A stretch of 64,000 nt of DNA from Parerythrobacter_A sp963761775. Its GTDB lineage: Bacteria; Pseudomonadota; Alphaproteobacteria; Sphingomonadales; Sphingomonadaceae. A program made the translations under genes and the position numbers. How positions within the stretch are numbered: position 1 is the stretch's first letter; every line of letters starts with the position of its first letter. The stretch spans positions 558,001-622,000 of the forward strand of contig CAVXIF010000011.1 of NCBI GenBank assembly GCA_963761775.1, given 5' to 3'. Below, piece after piece: positions 19,876 to 31,544 of the stretch. The notes beneath the pieces are model-generated. The model made no database searches, had not been told where the DNA came from, and was given only the letters and a program-made list of their open reading frames with translations.

Positions 19876-22800
19876 GCGGCGGCAACTCCGGGCGCATCTT
19901 CGCGTTGTCGAAGGGGCAGGACAGGGCCGTCGATCCGATCGACAGCGTATGGCTGTCCGCTGCGGCGGGCACCGGCAAGACGCAGGTGCTATCCGCCCGC
20001 GTGCTGCGGTTGCTGCTGCGCGAGGATGTCGCGCCCGAACAGATCCTGTGCCTGACCTTCACCAAAGCGGGCGCGGCGGAAATGGCGAACCGCGTGAATG
20101 CCGTGCTGGCGCAATGGGTGCGCATGCCGGAAACGCAGTTGAGTTCGGACTTGCTGGCCATCGGCGCATCCAATCGCGAAGACGTGCGCACCCGCGCGCG
20201 CAGCCTGTTCGCCCGCGTGCTCGATACCCCGTCGGGCGGATTGCGGATCAACACCATCCACGCCTTTTCGCAGTGGTTGCTGTCGGCATTTCCGGAAGAG
20301 GCGGGGCTGACGCCGGGGACGCAGGCGCTGGAGGATCGCGACCGTGACCCGCTGGCGCAAGCGACGCTGAGCGAACTGCTGGAGGAATGGCAGGCAGGCG
20401 GCGATACCGAGATGCTGGATGCGCTGGCGGCGCTGAGCATGCGGTTCGGGCCGGACGGTGCGCAAGGCTGGCTGATGCGATGCGCGCAGGCGGGCGAATT
20501 GTGGCTGGGCGCAGGCGGCTGGCCCGACGATCTGCGCGAACGGCTGCTGCGGGTGCTGGGTTTGCCGACTGATCTGTCCGCGGAAACGGTGGTTGCGGCG
20601 TGTGGCGACGATGCATTCGATGTTGCGGCGGTGCGCGACTGTATTCGCGGGCTTGAAACATGGGGTACCAAAACGGCGGAGAAGGCGATCCCGCCGTTGC
20701 GGCAATGGCTGACGTTGTCTGCTGCGGAGCGAGCGGATGCGCTCGACCTGTTCGCCGGGTCGCTCTTTACCAAGGGTAGTTTCGGCGGCCCCGATCTGGT
20801 CCCGGCGGGCCTGACCAATATCGAGAAGAAGGTGCCGAATTACGGCGCACATGCGGAGCGGGTGGCGGATTCGCTGCGCACCGCTTTGGAGGTGCAGCGG
20901 GCGCTGGCGCTGGTGGAATGGCTGGTGCCTGCGCTGCGCGTCGGGCGGCGGTTTGCCCTGCGCTGGGACGAGGTGAAGCGGCGCGAGGCGCTGATGGATT
21001 ACGACGACCAGATCAGGCTGGCCGCCAACCTGCTGCGCGCCACCGACACCCGCTGGATCCAGTTCAAGCTGGACCGCGATATCGACCACATCCTGCTGGA
21101 CGAGGCGCAGGACACCAATGTCGAGCAATGGTCCATCATCAAGGCGCTGGTGGACGATTATTACGATGGGGCGGGGCAGCGGGAAGGGCGGTTGCGCACG
21201 CTGTTCGTGGTGGGCGATTACAAGCAGGCGATCTTCGGGTTCCAGGGCACCAGCCCCGAAAACTTTGCGTCTGCCAAGGACTATTTCGCTGGCAAGATCG
21301 CCCGCGCCGCCGCTGCTCCGCCAGTGCGCGCGAACATGCTGCCGGTGCGCGATCTTGCCGATCTCGACCTGGCGTTCTCTTACCGCACGTCGCAACCCAT
21401 CCTCGACGTGGTCGATGACGCGATTGCCGCCATTGGTCCGGAATGCTTCGGTCTGCCCGATGCGCCGGCGAAGCATACCGGCGACGACGGCGACCGGGCG
21501 AAGTGGTGCTGTGGGAACCCATCCTGGCGCAGCCCGACGACGAGGATGTCGAGGAGGGTGCAGAGGATGGTTGGCTGCCTGCGCCGGAACGGCGCATGGC
21601 GGACAGGATCGCGGGGCAGATCAAGACGTGGCTGAGGGACGGCTATCCGCTCTACAAGGGCCGCACCAAAGCCGAGGGGCCGCAGAAATGCGGGACCGGG
21701 CGATATCATGGTGCTGGTCCGGTCACGCAAGGAACTGGCGGGGCTGGTCGTCTCGCGCCTGTTTGCTGCCGGTATTCCGGTGGCAGGAGTGGACCGCCTC
21801 CGGTTGGGTGCGCCGCTGGTGGTGAAGGATATGCTCGCCGCGCTGCGCTTCGCCGCGCAGCCGCGTGACGACCTGATGCTCGCCAACCTGCTGGTCTCGC
21901 CCCTGATCGGGTGGAGCCAGGAGGCGCTGCTGGAGCATGGCTATCGCCCCCACGGCGTGCCCCTGTGGCGGCACCTGCGGGATAGCGGCGATGCGCTTGT
22001 CGCCGAGACGGTTGCCAGGCTGAAGGACCTGCTGGCGCGCGCGGATTACGAGTCGGTGCAGGCGTTGCTGCACTGGATGCTGGTGGGGCCGTGGTTCGGG
22101 CGAAAGGCACTGACCGCACGGCTTGGCAGTGAGGCGAACGATGCCATCGACGAATTGCTGAATGTCGCCGCACAATACGAGGCGGCGCACACAGCCAGCC
22201 TGCCCGGTTTCCTGCACTGGTTCGATGGCGGTGACGGCGAGCTGAAACGCGAGGCGGGCGAGCAGGCGAACGAGGTGCGGGTGCTGACCGTGCATGGCGC
22301 CAAGGGTTTGCAGGCACCCATCGTCATCCTGGCCGACGCCACCGCCAACCCGGACCGCGCGCGACCCGGCGCGCTGACGTTGATGGACGGCGAGCGGGCA
22401 GTGCCGTTGCCGCCGGTTTCGAAAGGCGAAACGGTGGCGGCGCTGGACGATGCGGCGGAACTGGCCAAGGCGCGCGACCGTGAGGAGCACTGGCGGCTGC
22501 TCTATGTCGCGATGACCCGCGCGGAGGAGGCACTGTATGTCGGCGGTGCGCTGGGCAAGCGCGACGAAGCACCTGCGCCCGATAGCTGGTATGCCCGCCT
22601 TGCGCCGCTGATGCCGCAAGAAACGGACCCCGACGGCTCGCTGCGACGGGGGATAGCGCCTGCGCCGAGAACTGCTGTGGAGACAGGCGCGCCCGATGAG
22701 CCGGAAACGCCTTTGCCCGAATGGGCCACCACACCCATCGGCCCCGAACCCCGCCCGCCGCGTCCGCTCGCGCCTTCACGGGCTGGCGCCGACGAGACGG

Positions 22801-23369
22801 GCGATGCCCCCAGCGCAGCACAAGGCGATCGGGTAGCGGCTAGGCGCGGTGTGCTGATCCATGCGCTGCTGGAACGCCTGCCGCATATTGCTCCTGAAGG
22901 CCGCGAGGGCAGGGCAGTGGCGTGGCTCGACCGGCACGAACCTGACTTGACCGACGCCGCGCGTGCGGAGATCATCGCAGCCACCCTGCGCGTGCTCGAT
23001 GCACCTGAATTTGCAGATGTCTTCGCACCGGACGGGCTGGCGGAAATTCCGATTGCGGCAACGGTGGCGGGGCGAGTGGTCACCGGCATCATCGACCGGC
23101 TGGTCGTGTCGCCCGACACGGTGCTGGCCGTCGATTTCAAGACCGCGCGACATCCGCCTGCATCCGCCGCGGCCATTCCCGCCGGAACCATCGCGCAGAT
23201 GGCCGCCTATGTCGCGGCGCTGGAGGCGATCTATCCAGGACGAACGGTGCGCGCAGCCGTGCTTTATACGCAAACGCCCGAACTGTTTGCCCTGCCGCCC
23301 GAACGGCTTGCGGACGCTACGCTGGCATTGCGCGAACCGGACACCATATCGAGCCTCAACCAAAAATAA
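19872..23369 (+). CDS. addA: double-strand break repair helicase-nuclease AddA (two compensating frameshifts in this sequence)
   Basis: AddA is a UvrD-type 3'-5' helicase with a C-terminal nuclease. Visible motifs: Walker A AAAGTGKTQVL, CLTFTKAGAAEMANRV, LLDEAQDTNVEQW, VGDYKQAIFGFQG, AFSYRTSQPIL, VLTVHGAKGLQAPIV, YVAMTRAEEALYV, and the nuclease segment AVDFKTAR. The reading frame leaves the main frame near 21494 and returns near 21692. A lost C in the CC at 21494-21495 restores GDPGEVVLWEP, and an extra G in GGG 21692-21694 explains the return to GDIMVLVRSRKELAG. The two cancel, so total length (1165 aa) is right but about 65 residues would be garbled as written and a stop appears at 21635. 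ATGA overlap with addB. Confidence 0.9.
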
Positions 23370-23380
23370 GGAGAACCGAC

Positions 23381-23701
23381 ATGGCCACCTTCGCCGTGAC
23401 AGACGACAGTTTCAAAGCCGACGTAATCGAGTCCGACACCCCCGTGCTGGTGGATTTCTGGGCCGAGTGGTGCGGGCCGTGCAAGATGATCGCACCGGCG
23501 CTGGAAGAAATCAGCGAAGAGTTGGGCGGCAAGGTGAAGATCGCCAAGATGGATATCGTCGACAACCCTGCCATCCCAAGCGAAATCGGCGTGCGGAACA
23601 TCCCGTTCATGGTGCTGTACAAGAACGGCGAAGTGGTTGCGCAGAAGCTCGGCGCGGCTCCGAAGAACCAGCTCAAGCAATGGCTTGAGGGCGAACTTTA
23701 A
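23381..23701 (+). CDS. trxA: thioredoxin
   Basis: A 106-aa cytoplasmic disulfide reductant. The active site is W30-C31-G-P-C34 in FWAEWCGPCKMIAP, and the cis-proline loop is RNIPFMVLY. It follows addA by 11 bp with an AAGGAGAA ribosome binding site, so it probably sits on the same transcript. Its stop overlaps the stop of the convergent inositol-phosphatase-family gene by 2 bases. Confidence 0.97.
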   Translation: MATFAVTDDSFKADVIESDTPVLVDFWAEWCGPCKMIAPALEEISEELGGKVKIAKMDIVDNPAIPSEIGVRNIPFMVLYKNGEVVAQKLGAAPKNQLKQWLEGEL

Positions 23702-24504
23702 GAGCGTTTCTCAAGCAGCGCGGCGAGCTGTTCCCACAATTCCGGTGACGCTGCGCCGATAAGGCCGGTCCGGTCGGGTTCGTCCACGCGATAGGCGGAC
23801 CCGTCGGGCCGGGCGACCCTGCCACCCGCTTCGTTCAGCCACAGCGCGCCCGCCGCGTGATCCCATGCGTGGGTGCGGTTGAAGATCGACACGTCGTTTT
23901 CGCCCAGCGCCAGCCGGGGATATTGTTCGGCGGCGCATCGCGGAATATCCACCAGTGTATAATGCGGCGCGATCTGCCGTTTCACGAAGGCGCGCTCGGC
24001 ATCGTCCATGAACAGCGTCGAGATGGCGGCCACCGGTGGTTCTGCCGCTGTAGCGCGCGCCGTGATGCGTTCGCCATTCAGAAACGCGCCGCCGCCGCGT
24101 TGCGCAAAGCACAGCCTCTCGCGCAGCGGATCGTAAATCCACCCCGCTTGCGCCAGTCCATCCTCGGCCAGCGCGACCATGATGCCGAACGGCCCTTCGC
24201 CGCGCGCATAGTTGTTGGTGCCGTCTATCGGATCGACGATCCAGCATTGCCCGCCAAGCGCGTCCAGCAGCGCCGGTTCCGCGTGGGCTGCTTCCTCCCC
24301 TACAACCGGAACACCGGGCAACAGGGCGGTCAGGCGCGCGGTAATCGCGTCCTCCGCCAGCGTATCGGCCACGGTGACGACGTCGTCCGCTGCCTTTTCG
24401 ATAATCTGCGAATCGGTGAGGGTGCGAAAATGCGGCAGAACGATTTCGCGCGCCACGTGCGCCAGAACGTCCGCCACTGCATCTCGCAACCCGTTGCCGA
24501 TCAC
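23698..24504 (-). CDS. inositol monophosphatase family protein
   Basis: A 268-aa Mg2+-dependent phosphatase of the IMPase fold. The metal site is visible as GEEAAH (near residue 73) and WIVDPIDGTNNYARG (DPxDGT), with AWDHAAGALWLNEAGG (WDxAAG) near the C-terminus. In bacteria the family includes histidinol-phosphatase, CysQ (3'-phosphoadenosine 5'-phosphate) and inositol phosphatases; the specificity cannot be told here. I chose the GTG at 24504 because it overlaps the stop of argJ (GTGA) and removes a leader that would lie inside argJ. A second family member (suhB-like) lies at 57 kb. Confidence 0.85.
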   Translation of the reverse strand: MIGNGLRDAVADVLAHVAREIVLPHFRTLTDSQIIEKAADDVVTVADTLAEDAITARLTALLPGVPVVGEEAAHAEPALLDALGGQCWIVDPIDGTNNYARGEGPFGIMVALAEDGLAQAGWIYDPLRERLCFAQRGGGAFLNGERITARATAAEPPVAAISTLFMDDAERAFVKRQIAPHYTLVDIPRCAAEQYPRLALGENDVSIFNRTHAWDHAAGALWLNEAGGRVARPDGSAYRVDEPDRTGLIGAASPELWEQLAALLEKRS

Positions 24505-25727
24505 GACCTGTAATCCGCATTGATGGCGATATACCGGTGCGTCAGGTCGCAGGTCCACACCGTCGCCGCCCCGTCGCCAAGTCCCAGATCGACGGTGATA
24601 TCCACCCGGTCGCCCTTCAGATGCGCGGCAACTGGCGCTTCGTCGTAGTCCTCCACCGCCAGCCCTTCATGCGCCACGCGCACGCCGCCGAAACCGATGG
24701 AAAGCCGGTCGCGGTCCGCCGGTTCGCCCGCCTTGCCCACCGCCATCACCACGCGGCCCCAGTTTGCATCTTCGCCCGCAATGGCTGTCTTCACCAGCGG
24801 CGAATTGGCGATGGACAGCCCGACACGGCGCGCGCTGTCGCGCGACACCGCGCCCGTTACCGCGATCTCGATGAACTTGGCCGCGCCTTCGCCATCGCGC
24901 ACCACCAGTTGCGCAAGCTGGCGACAGACATCGCGGAAGGCGGCGGCAAAGGCGTCCGCGCCCGGATCGTCGAACGAAGCGAGGGGCGCGTTCCCCGCCG
25001 TGCCGGTCGCAAAGGCCAGTACCGTGTCGCTGGTCGAGGTGTCGCCATCCACCGTGATGCAGGAGAACGTGTCGACATTCGCGTCAGCCAGCAGGTTTTG
25101 CAGGAAGGCGGGCGCGACGGCGGCGTCGGTGAAGATATAGCCCAGCATCGTCGCCATGTCGGGCGCAATCATCCCGCTGCCCTTGATGATGGCGGCGATT
25201 TCGATGCGCTGCCCGCCGACCATCGCGCTGGCGGTCGCACCCTTGGCGAAGGTATCGGTGGTGGCGATGGCGTCCGCCGCCGCTTCCCAGCCAACCGGCG
25301 CGCTGTCGAGCACGGCGGCAATCCCGTCGCGCGCCTTGTCCAGCGGCAGCGGCACGCCGATGACGCCGGTGGAGGATACGAACACTTCCGCCTCGCCGCA
25401 GCCGACATGCGTCGCGACCTGCGCCATGATCTGTTCCACCGCCGCGCGCCCGCGATGGCCGGTGAAGGCGTTGGCATTGCCCGCATTCACGACCAGCGCC
25501 CGCGCGGTGCCCGCCTTGACCTGCTCGCGCCCCATCTCGACTTCGGTGGAAGGGCAGGCGCTTTGCGTGAATACGCCCGCAACGGCGGTGCCGGGTGCCA
25601 GTTCGACATAGGTCAGGTCCGCGCGCTCCCAGTCGCGATACCGCGCGCAGGCGGTGCGGATCGTGACGCCATCAATCGCGGGCATGTCGGGAAAGGGCAG
25701 GGCAAGCGGCGAGCGGGCGAAGTCCAT
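24501..25727 (-). CDS. argJ: bifunctional glutamate N-acetyltransferase / amino-acid acetyltransferase ArgJ
   Basis: ArgJ transfers the acetyl group from N-acetylornithine to glutamate, recycling it in arginine synthesis; some forms also use acetyl-CoA. The 408-aa precursor is cut into two chains at the Thr of the ATMLG motif, visible in KGSGMIAPDMATMLGY. RALVVNAGNANAFTG and the C-terminal IAINADYRS are also typical. It is followed with a 4-bp overlap by the inositol-phosphatase-family gene, on the minus strand. Confidence 0.95.
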   Translation of the reverse strand: MDFARSPLALPFPDMPAIDGVTIRTACARYRDWERADLTYVELAPGTAVAGVFTQSACPSTEVEMGREQVKAGTARALVVNAGNANAFTGHRGRAAVEQIMAQVATHVGCGEAEVFVSSTGVIGVPLPLDKARDGIAAVLDSAPVGWEAAADAIATTDTFAKGATASAMVGGQRIEIAAIIKGSGMIAPDMATMLGYIFTDAAVAPAFLQNLLADANVDTFSCITVDGDTSTSDTVLAFATGTAGNAPLASFDDPGADAFAAAFRDVCRQLAQLVVRDGEGAAKFIEIAVTGAVSRDSARRVGLSIANSPLVKTAIAGEDANWGRVVMAVGKAGEPADRDRLSIGFGGVRVAHEGLAVEDYDEAPVAAHLKGDRVDITVDLGLGDGAATVWTCDLTHRYIAINADYRS

Positions 25728-25806
25728 GCTGTGCGCCTTAGGGAAGCCTTTATGCTGTGGAAAGCGCCTTACTTTACTTACGCAATCGTCATGCTAAAAA
25801 TCGGTT

Positions 25807-26397
25807 ATGATTAGGATATTCGTTGTTTCTGCCATGATAGCTTTTGGCTTCATGTCATCTATCGCTGTGGCGCAGCCGCAAGCACCAAAGCCGAGCAATG
25901 ATCCTGGCACCTGGATTTCCTCGAATGACTACCGCAGTATATTCATAAGAGCGCAAATGGATGGAACAGTCGGCTTTACGTTGGCTATTTCACCCACGGG
26001 CGATGTTTCAACATGCGAAGTTACGTTAAGTAGCGGTGCGGTCGAACTCGATGACCATACGTGCGCACTGCTTACCCGTCGTGCCAAATTCACGCCCGCG
26101 CGCGACGCGGATGGCAATGCGACAACCGGAAGCTATTCGAACCGGGTCCGCTGGGACATACCCTACACCTCCAGAAGAACGCCGCCACCTTTCTCTGCCG
26201 ATATCGATTTAACGATAGATACGGATGGAAAGGTGCTGCGCTGCGACGTCATTTCCTTAGAAGGCGTTCCGGTCGATATCCTGCAAGAGCCCTGCGCCAA
26301 ACTGAACAGATATACGCCGGTAATCGACGAGAACGGCGTTGTGCGGCAGACGCGGATTCGGGCAAAGATCAACATAACGCACGAGTATGTCGATTAG
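25807..26397 (+). CDS. secreted protein with two TonB-C-terminal-like domains
   Basis: A 196-aa protein with a signal peptide (MIRIFVVSAMIAFGFMSSIAVAQ, cleaved near 22). Residues about 50-118 read as a TonB C-terminal domain: GFTLAISPTGDVSTCEV, then CALLTRRAKFTPARDADGN. Residues about 128-193 look like a second, weaker copy (ADIDLTIDTDGKVLRCDV, then CAKLNRYTPVIDENG). Each has a Cys pair. Unlike a true TonB it has no membrane anchor or proline-rich spacer, so it is probably a soluble periplasmic protein. Its A+T content is visibly higher than its neighbours', which hints at acquisition. Function unknown. Confidence 0.75.
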   Translation: MIRIFVVSAMIAFGFMSSIAVAQPQAPKPSNDPGTWISSNDYRSIFIRAQMDGTVGFTLAISPTGDVSTCEVTLSSGAVELDDHTCALLTRRAKFTPARDADGNATTGSYSNRVRWDIPYTSRRTPPPFSADIDLTIDTDGKVLRCDVISLEGVPVDILQEPCAKLNRYTPVIDENGVVRQTRIRAKINITHEYVD

Positions 26398-26459
26398 GGT
26401 CGGCAAAGCCGCTAGCCCGTTAGTGGACTTGTAGGACCCGCGCACCTATGTAGCGCGCG

Positions 26460-26729
26460 ATGCTTCGTCGCCTGCTTGCCTGCCTTGCCCTGATAACGGG
26501 ATTTGCGCTGTTCGCGGCGCCTGTGCATGCCTTGCCTGAGCGGGCCTCGGCATCGGCAACCGCCAGCGCCGATGGCCAGAATGCCAAGGTTACACCTTCG
26601 CGCGTTCCTGGCGATAGGTTGCCGACCGGTGCGACGCGCAAGACTACTTCACAACTGCTGTCAGGTGTTGATGGTCAAGGCGTTGCAATCGCAGGTTTTA
26701 TCGTTCGTGTGGATCGCGCCCGCGAATAG
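26460..26729 (+). CDS. small secreted protein of unknown function
   Basis: An 89-aa product with a clear signal peptide (MLRRLLACLALITGFALFAA, cleavage likely at VHA-LPE). The mature part is short, polar and Ala/Ser/Thr-rich, with no domain I recognise. It lies 93 bp upstream of secA on the same strand. I consider it real because of the signal peptide and its position, but conservation would need checking. Confidence 0.55.
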   Translation: MLRRLLACLALITGFALFAAPVHALPERASASATASADGQNAKVTPSRVPGDRLPTGATRKTTSQLLSGVDGQGVAIAGFIVRVDRARE

Positions 26730-26822
26730 CGCACTGCGCGCCTTTTACCCTTGCGCAGCGTGCGCGAACCCCCTGCATAAAACACGGTCAAAGTGTTCCA
26801 AGTCTTCCGCGAAAGCTTCCCC

Positions 26823-29580
<2,758 letters not shown>

Positions 29581-29619
29581 GGGGCACAGGTGTAAATGCC
29601 TGTCATCTTAGGAGAATAA

Positions 29620-29694
29620 TGGCTCCCCGAGTTGGATTCGAACCAACGACCAAGTGATTAACAGTCACCTACTCTACCGCTGAGCTATCGGGGA
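29620..29694 (-). tRNA. tRNA-Asn (anticodon GTT)
   Basis: On the minus strand the acceptor stem is TCCCCGA/TCGGGGA, the D-arm TAGCTCAGCGGTAGAG, the anticodon loop CTGTTAA with anticodon GTT, the T-loop GGTTCGAATCC, and an encoded CCA at 29620-29622. Antiparallel to secA, 39 bp after it. Confidence 0.96.
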
Positions 29695-29807
29695 GCAGCC
29701 CTCCAAGCGGTATGGAGGAGGGCAGAGGGGCGCGTATATGGGGCGCGCATCGGCTTGGCAAGACGGTTTTGCGGGCATTTTCGCCCAACTTACCAAGCCC
29801 GGCGCGC

Positions 29808-30596
29808 TCAGGTGATGAACTGTTCCGCCACGATGCGTTCGTCGAGCGAATGGCCGGGGTCGAACAGCAGGGTCAGCGCACTGTCGCGGGCGATCTCGAT
29901 ATTGACCTCGGCGATGTCGCGGATTTCCTTCTGGTCGGCCACTGCGGCAACGGGCCGCTTGTCGGGCTCGAACACCTTGAACTTGACGCAGGTGCGGTCG
30001 GGCAGGATCGCCCCGCGCCAGCGACGCGGGCGAAACGCGCTGATCGGAGTGAGCGCGAGCAGCTGCGAATCCAGCGGCAGGATCGGCCCGTTGGCGGAGA
30101 AATTATAGGCGGTGGACCCGGCGGGTGTCGCCACCAGCACGCCGTCGCCCACCAGCTCGTCGATGCGGACCTTGCCATCCACGGAGACTTCCAGCTTGGC
30201 AGTTTGGCGAGTCTCGCGCAGCAGGGAGACCTCGTTGATGGCATTCTCGACATGGCGCGCGCCATCTTGCGTCACCGCCTCCATCCGCAAGGGCGCGATC
30301 TCTATCGCGCGCGACCGGTTGACCTTGTCCAGCAGCTTGGCACCCTGGCGATAGCGGTTCATCAGGAAGCCGACCGTACCGCGATTTATACCATAGCAGG
30401 GCAGCACCGGCCCGTCGTTCAGCATGGAGTGCAGTGTTGCCAGCATGAACCCGTCACCGCCCAGCGCGACCACCGCGTCCGCTTCCTCGAACGGCACCCA
30501 GTCGTGCGCCGCCTCGATGGCGCGCGCGGTTTCTTGCGCCTTGGCAGTGTCGGAAATAGCGAGTGCCAGCTTGCTGAAGCCATGTCCCGAAGCCAT
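29808..30596 (-). CDS. nadK: NAD kinase
   Basis: Phosphorylates NAD to NADP using ATP or polyphosphate; cytoplasmic. The 262-aa protein has the GGDGFMLATLH motif with the catalytic Asp, the NEVSLLRETRQTA segment (NE/D motif), and the glycine-rich GDGVLVATPAGSTAYN. The start at 30596 (MASGHGFSKLALAISDTAKA) gives the family's usual short N-terminus; the frame stays open upstream to 30779 but that leader shows no homology. Divergent from the EAL gene. Confidence 0.94.
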   Translation of the reverse strand: MASGHGFSKLALAISDTAKAQETARAIEAAHDWVPFEEADAVVALGGDGFMLATLHSMLNDGPVLPCYGINRGTVGFLMNRYRQGAKLLDKVNRSRAIEIAPLRMEAVTQDGARHVENAINEVSLLRETRQTAKLEVSVDGKVRIDELVGDGVLVATPAGSTAYNFSANGPILPLDSQLLALTPISAFRPRRWRGAILPDRTCVKFKVFEPDKRPVAAVADQKEIRDIAEVNIEIARDSALTLLFDPGHSLDERIVAEQFIT

Positions 30597-30725
30597 GCAA
30601 TGTCCCCCTCGCGTCGGGCGCATCCCGCATGCGCTGTCGCATATGCGGTATTGCCCCCTGTGCCATTTGGCAACGCTCCGCCATTGCCGCATGGGTGCAG
30701 GCGCAATCGTCGCTAAGCCGCGCCG

Positions 30726-31544
30726 ATGCACGCAACCGTTCTGACAAGGCCGCCAGAGGCGAACCGCCGTATGCTCCATGACCGCCGCGATGCCGGCATG
30801 CCGGACCTTGCCGCTGCGCTAGTGGCGGCAATGGAGACCGATGCCTTCACCCTGCGGTTCCAGCCGCAATATGCCTGCGCCGACAACGCGATCACCGGGG
30901 CGGAATCGCTGGTGCGCTGGGAACATGCGCGGTTCGGCGAGGTCGGGGGCGAGGCCCTGTTCGCGATGGCGCGCCGGGTCGGTCTGGCCGGTGCCCTTGC
31001 ACAACATACCCGCCGCGCTGCCATGCGCCACGCGGCATCCTGGCCCGATACGCTACGCCTCTCGGTCAATATCACCGCGCACGACCTGGTCGATGACGGC
31101 TTTGCGACAGCCATCCTGCGCGATCTCGACGAGTGCGAATTTGCGGCAAACCGGCTGACGCTGGAAATCACCGAGCAGTCGGAACTCAGCGCGCTGCACC
31201 GCACCGCCGTGCGCCTGCGCGTGCTGGCGGACGAGGGCATCGCCATTGCGCTCGATGATTTCGGCACGGGATTCTGCAACTTCAATTACCTGAAAACCCT
31301 GCCGCTGGACTTGCTCAAACTGGACCGCTCGATGGTGGAGGGCATAGCCGACGACGCGCAGGATCTGGCGGTGTTTCGCGCTATCCTTGCGATGGCCGAC
31401 GCGCTTGGCCTCGACGTGATGGCCGAAGGTGTGGAGACCGAAGCGCAGCAAGCGGTGGTGGCGCGCGAAGGGTGCAGTGGCTGGCAGGGCTTCCTCGGCG
31501 CAAGGCCTGTCGATGCCGCGCAATTTGCGCGGATGGTCGGCTAG
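30726..31544 (+). CDS. standalone EAL-domain cyclic-di-GMP phosphodiesterase
   Basis: A 272-aa cytoplasmic protein consisting of an EAL domain with almost no other sequence. The catalytic set looks complete: ESLVRW (EAL-type Glu), SVNIT (Asn), LEITEQ (Glu), DDFGTGF (Asp pair), KLDRSM (Lys), EGVETE (Glu) and QGF (Gln). It should therefore cleave c-di-GMP to pGpG and so favour motility over attachment. There is no sensory, membrane or GGDEF domain. Alternative starts at 30771 and 30798 would trim the non-conserved N-terminus. Its stop overlaps the convergent mfd stop. Confidence 0.9.
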   Translation: MHATVLTRPPEANRRMLHDRRDAGMPDLAAALVAAMETDAFTLRFQPQYACADNAITGAESLVRWEHARFGEVGGEALFAMARRVGLAGALAQHTRRAAMRHAASWPDTLRLSVNITAHDLVDDGFATAILRDLDECEFAANRLTLEITEQSELSALHRTAVRLRVLADEGIAIALDDFGTGFCNFNYLKTLPLDLLKLDRSMVEGIADDAQDLAVFRAILAMADALGLDVMAEGVETEAQQAVVAREGCSGWQGFLGARPVDAAQFARMVG

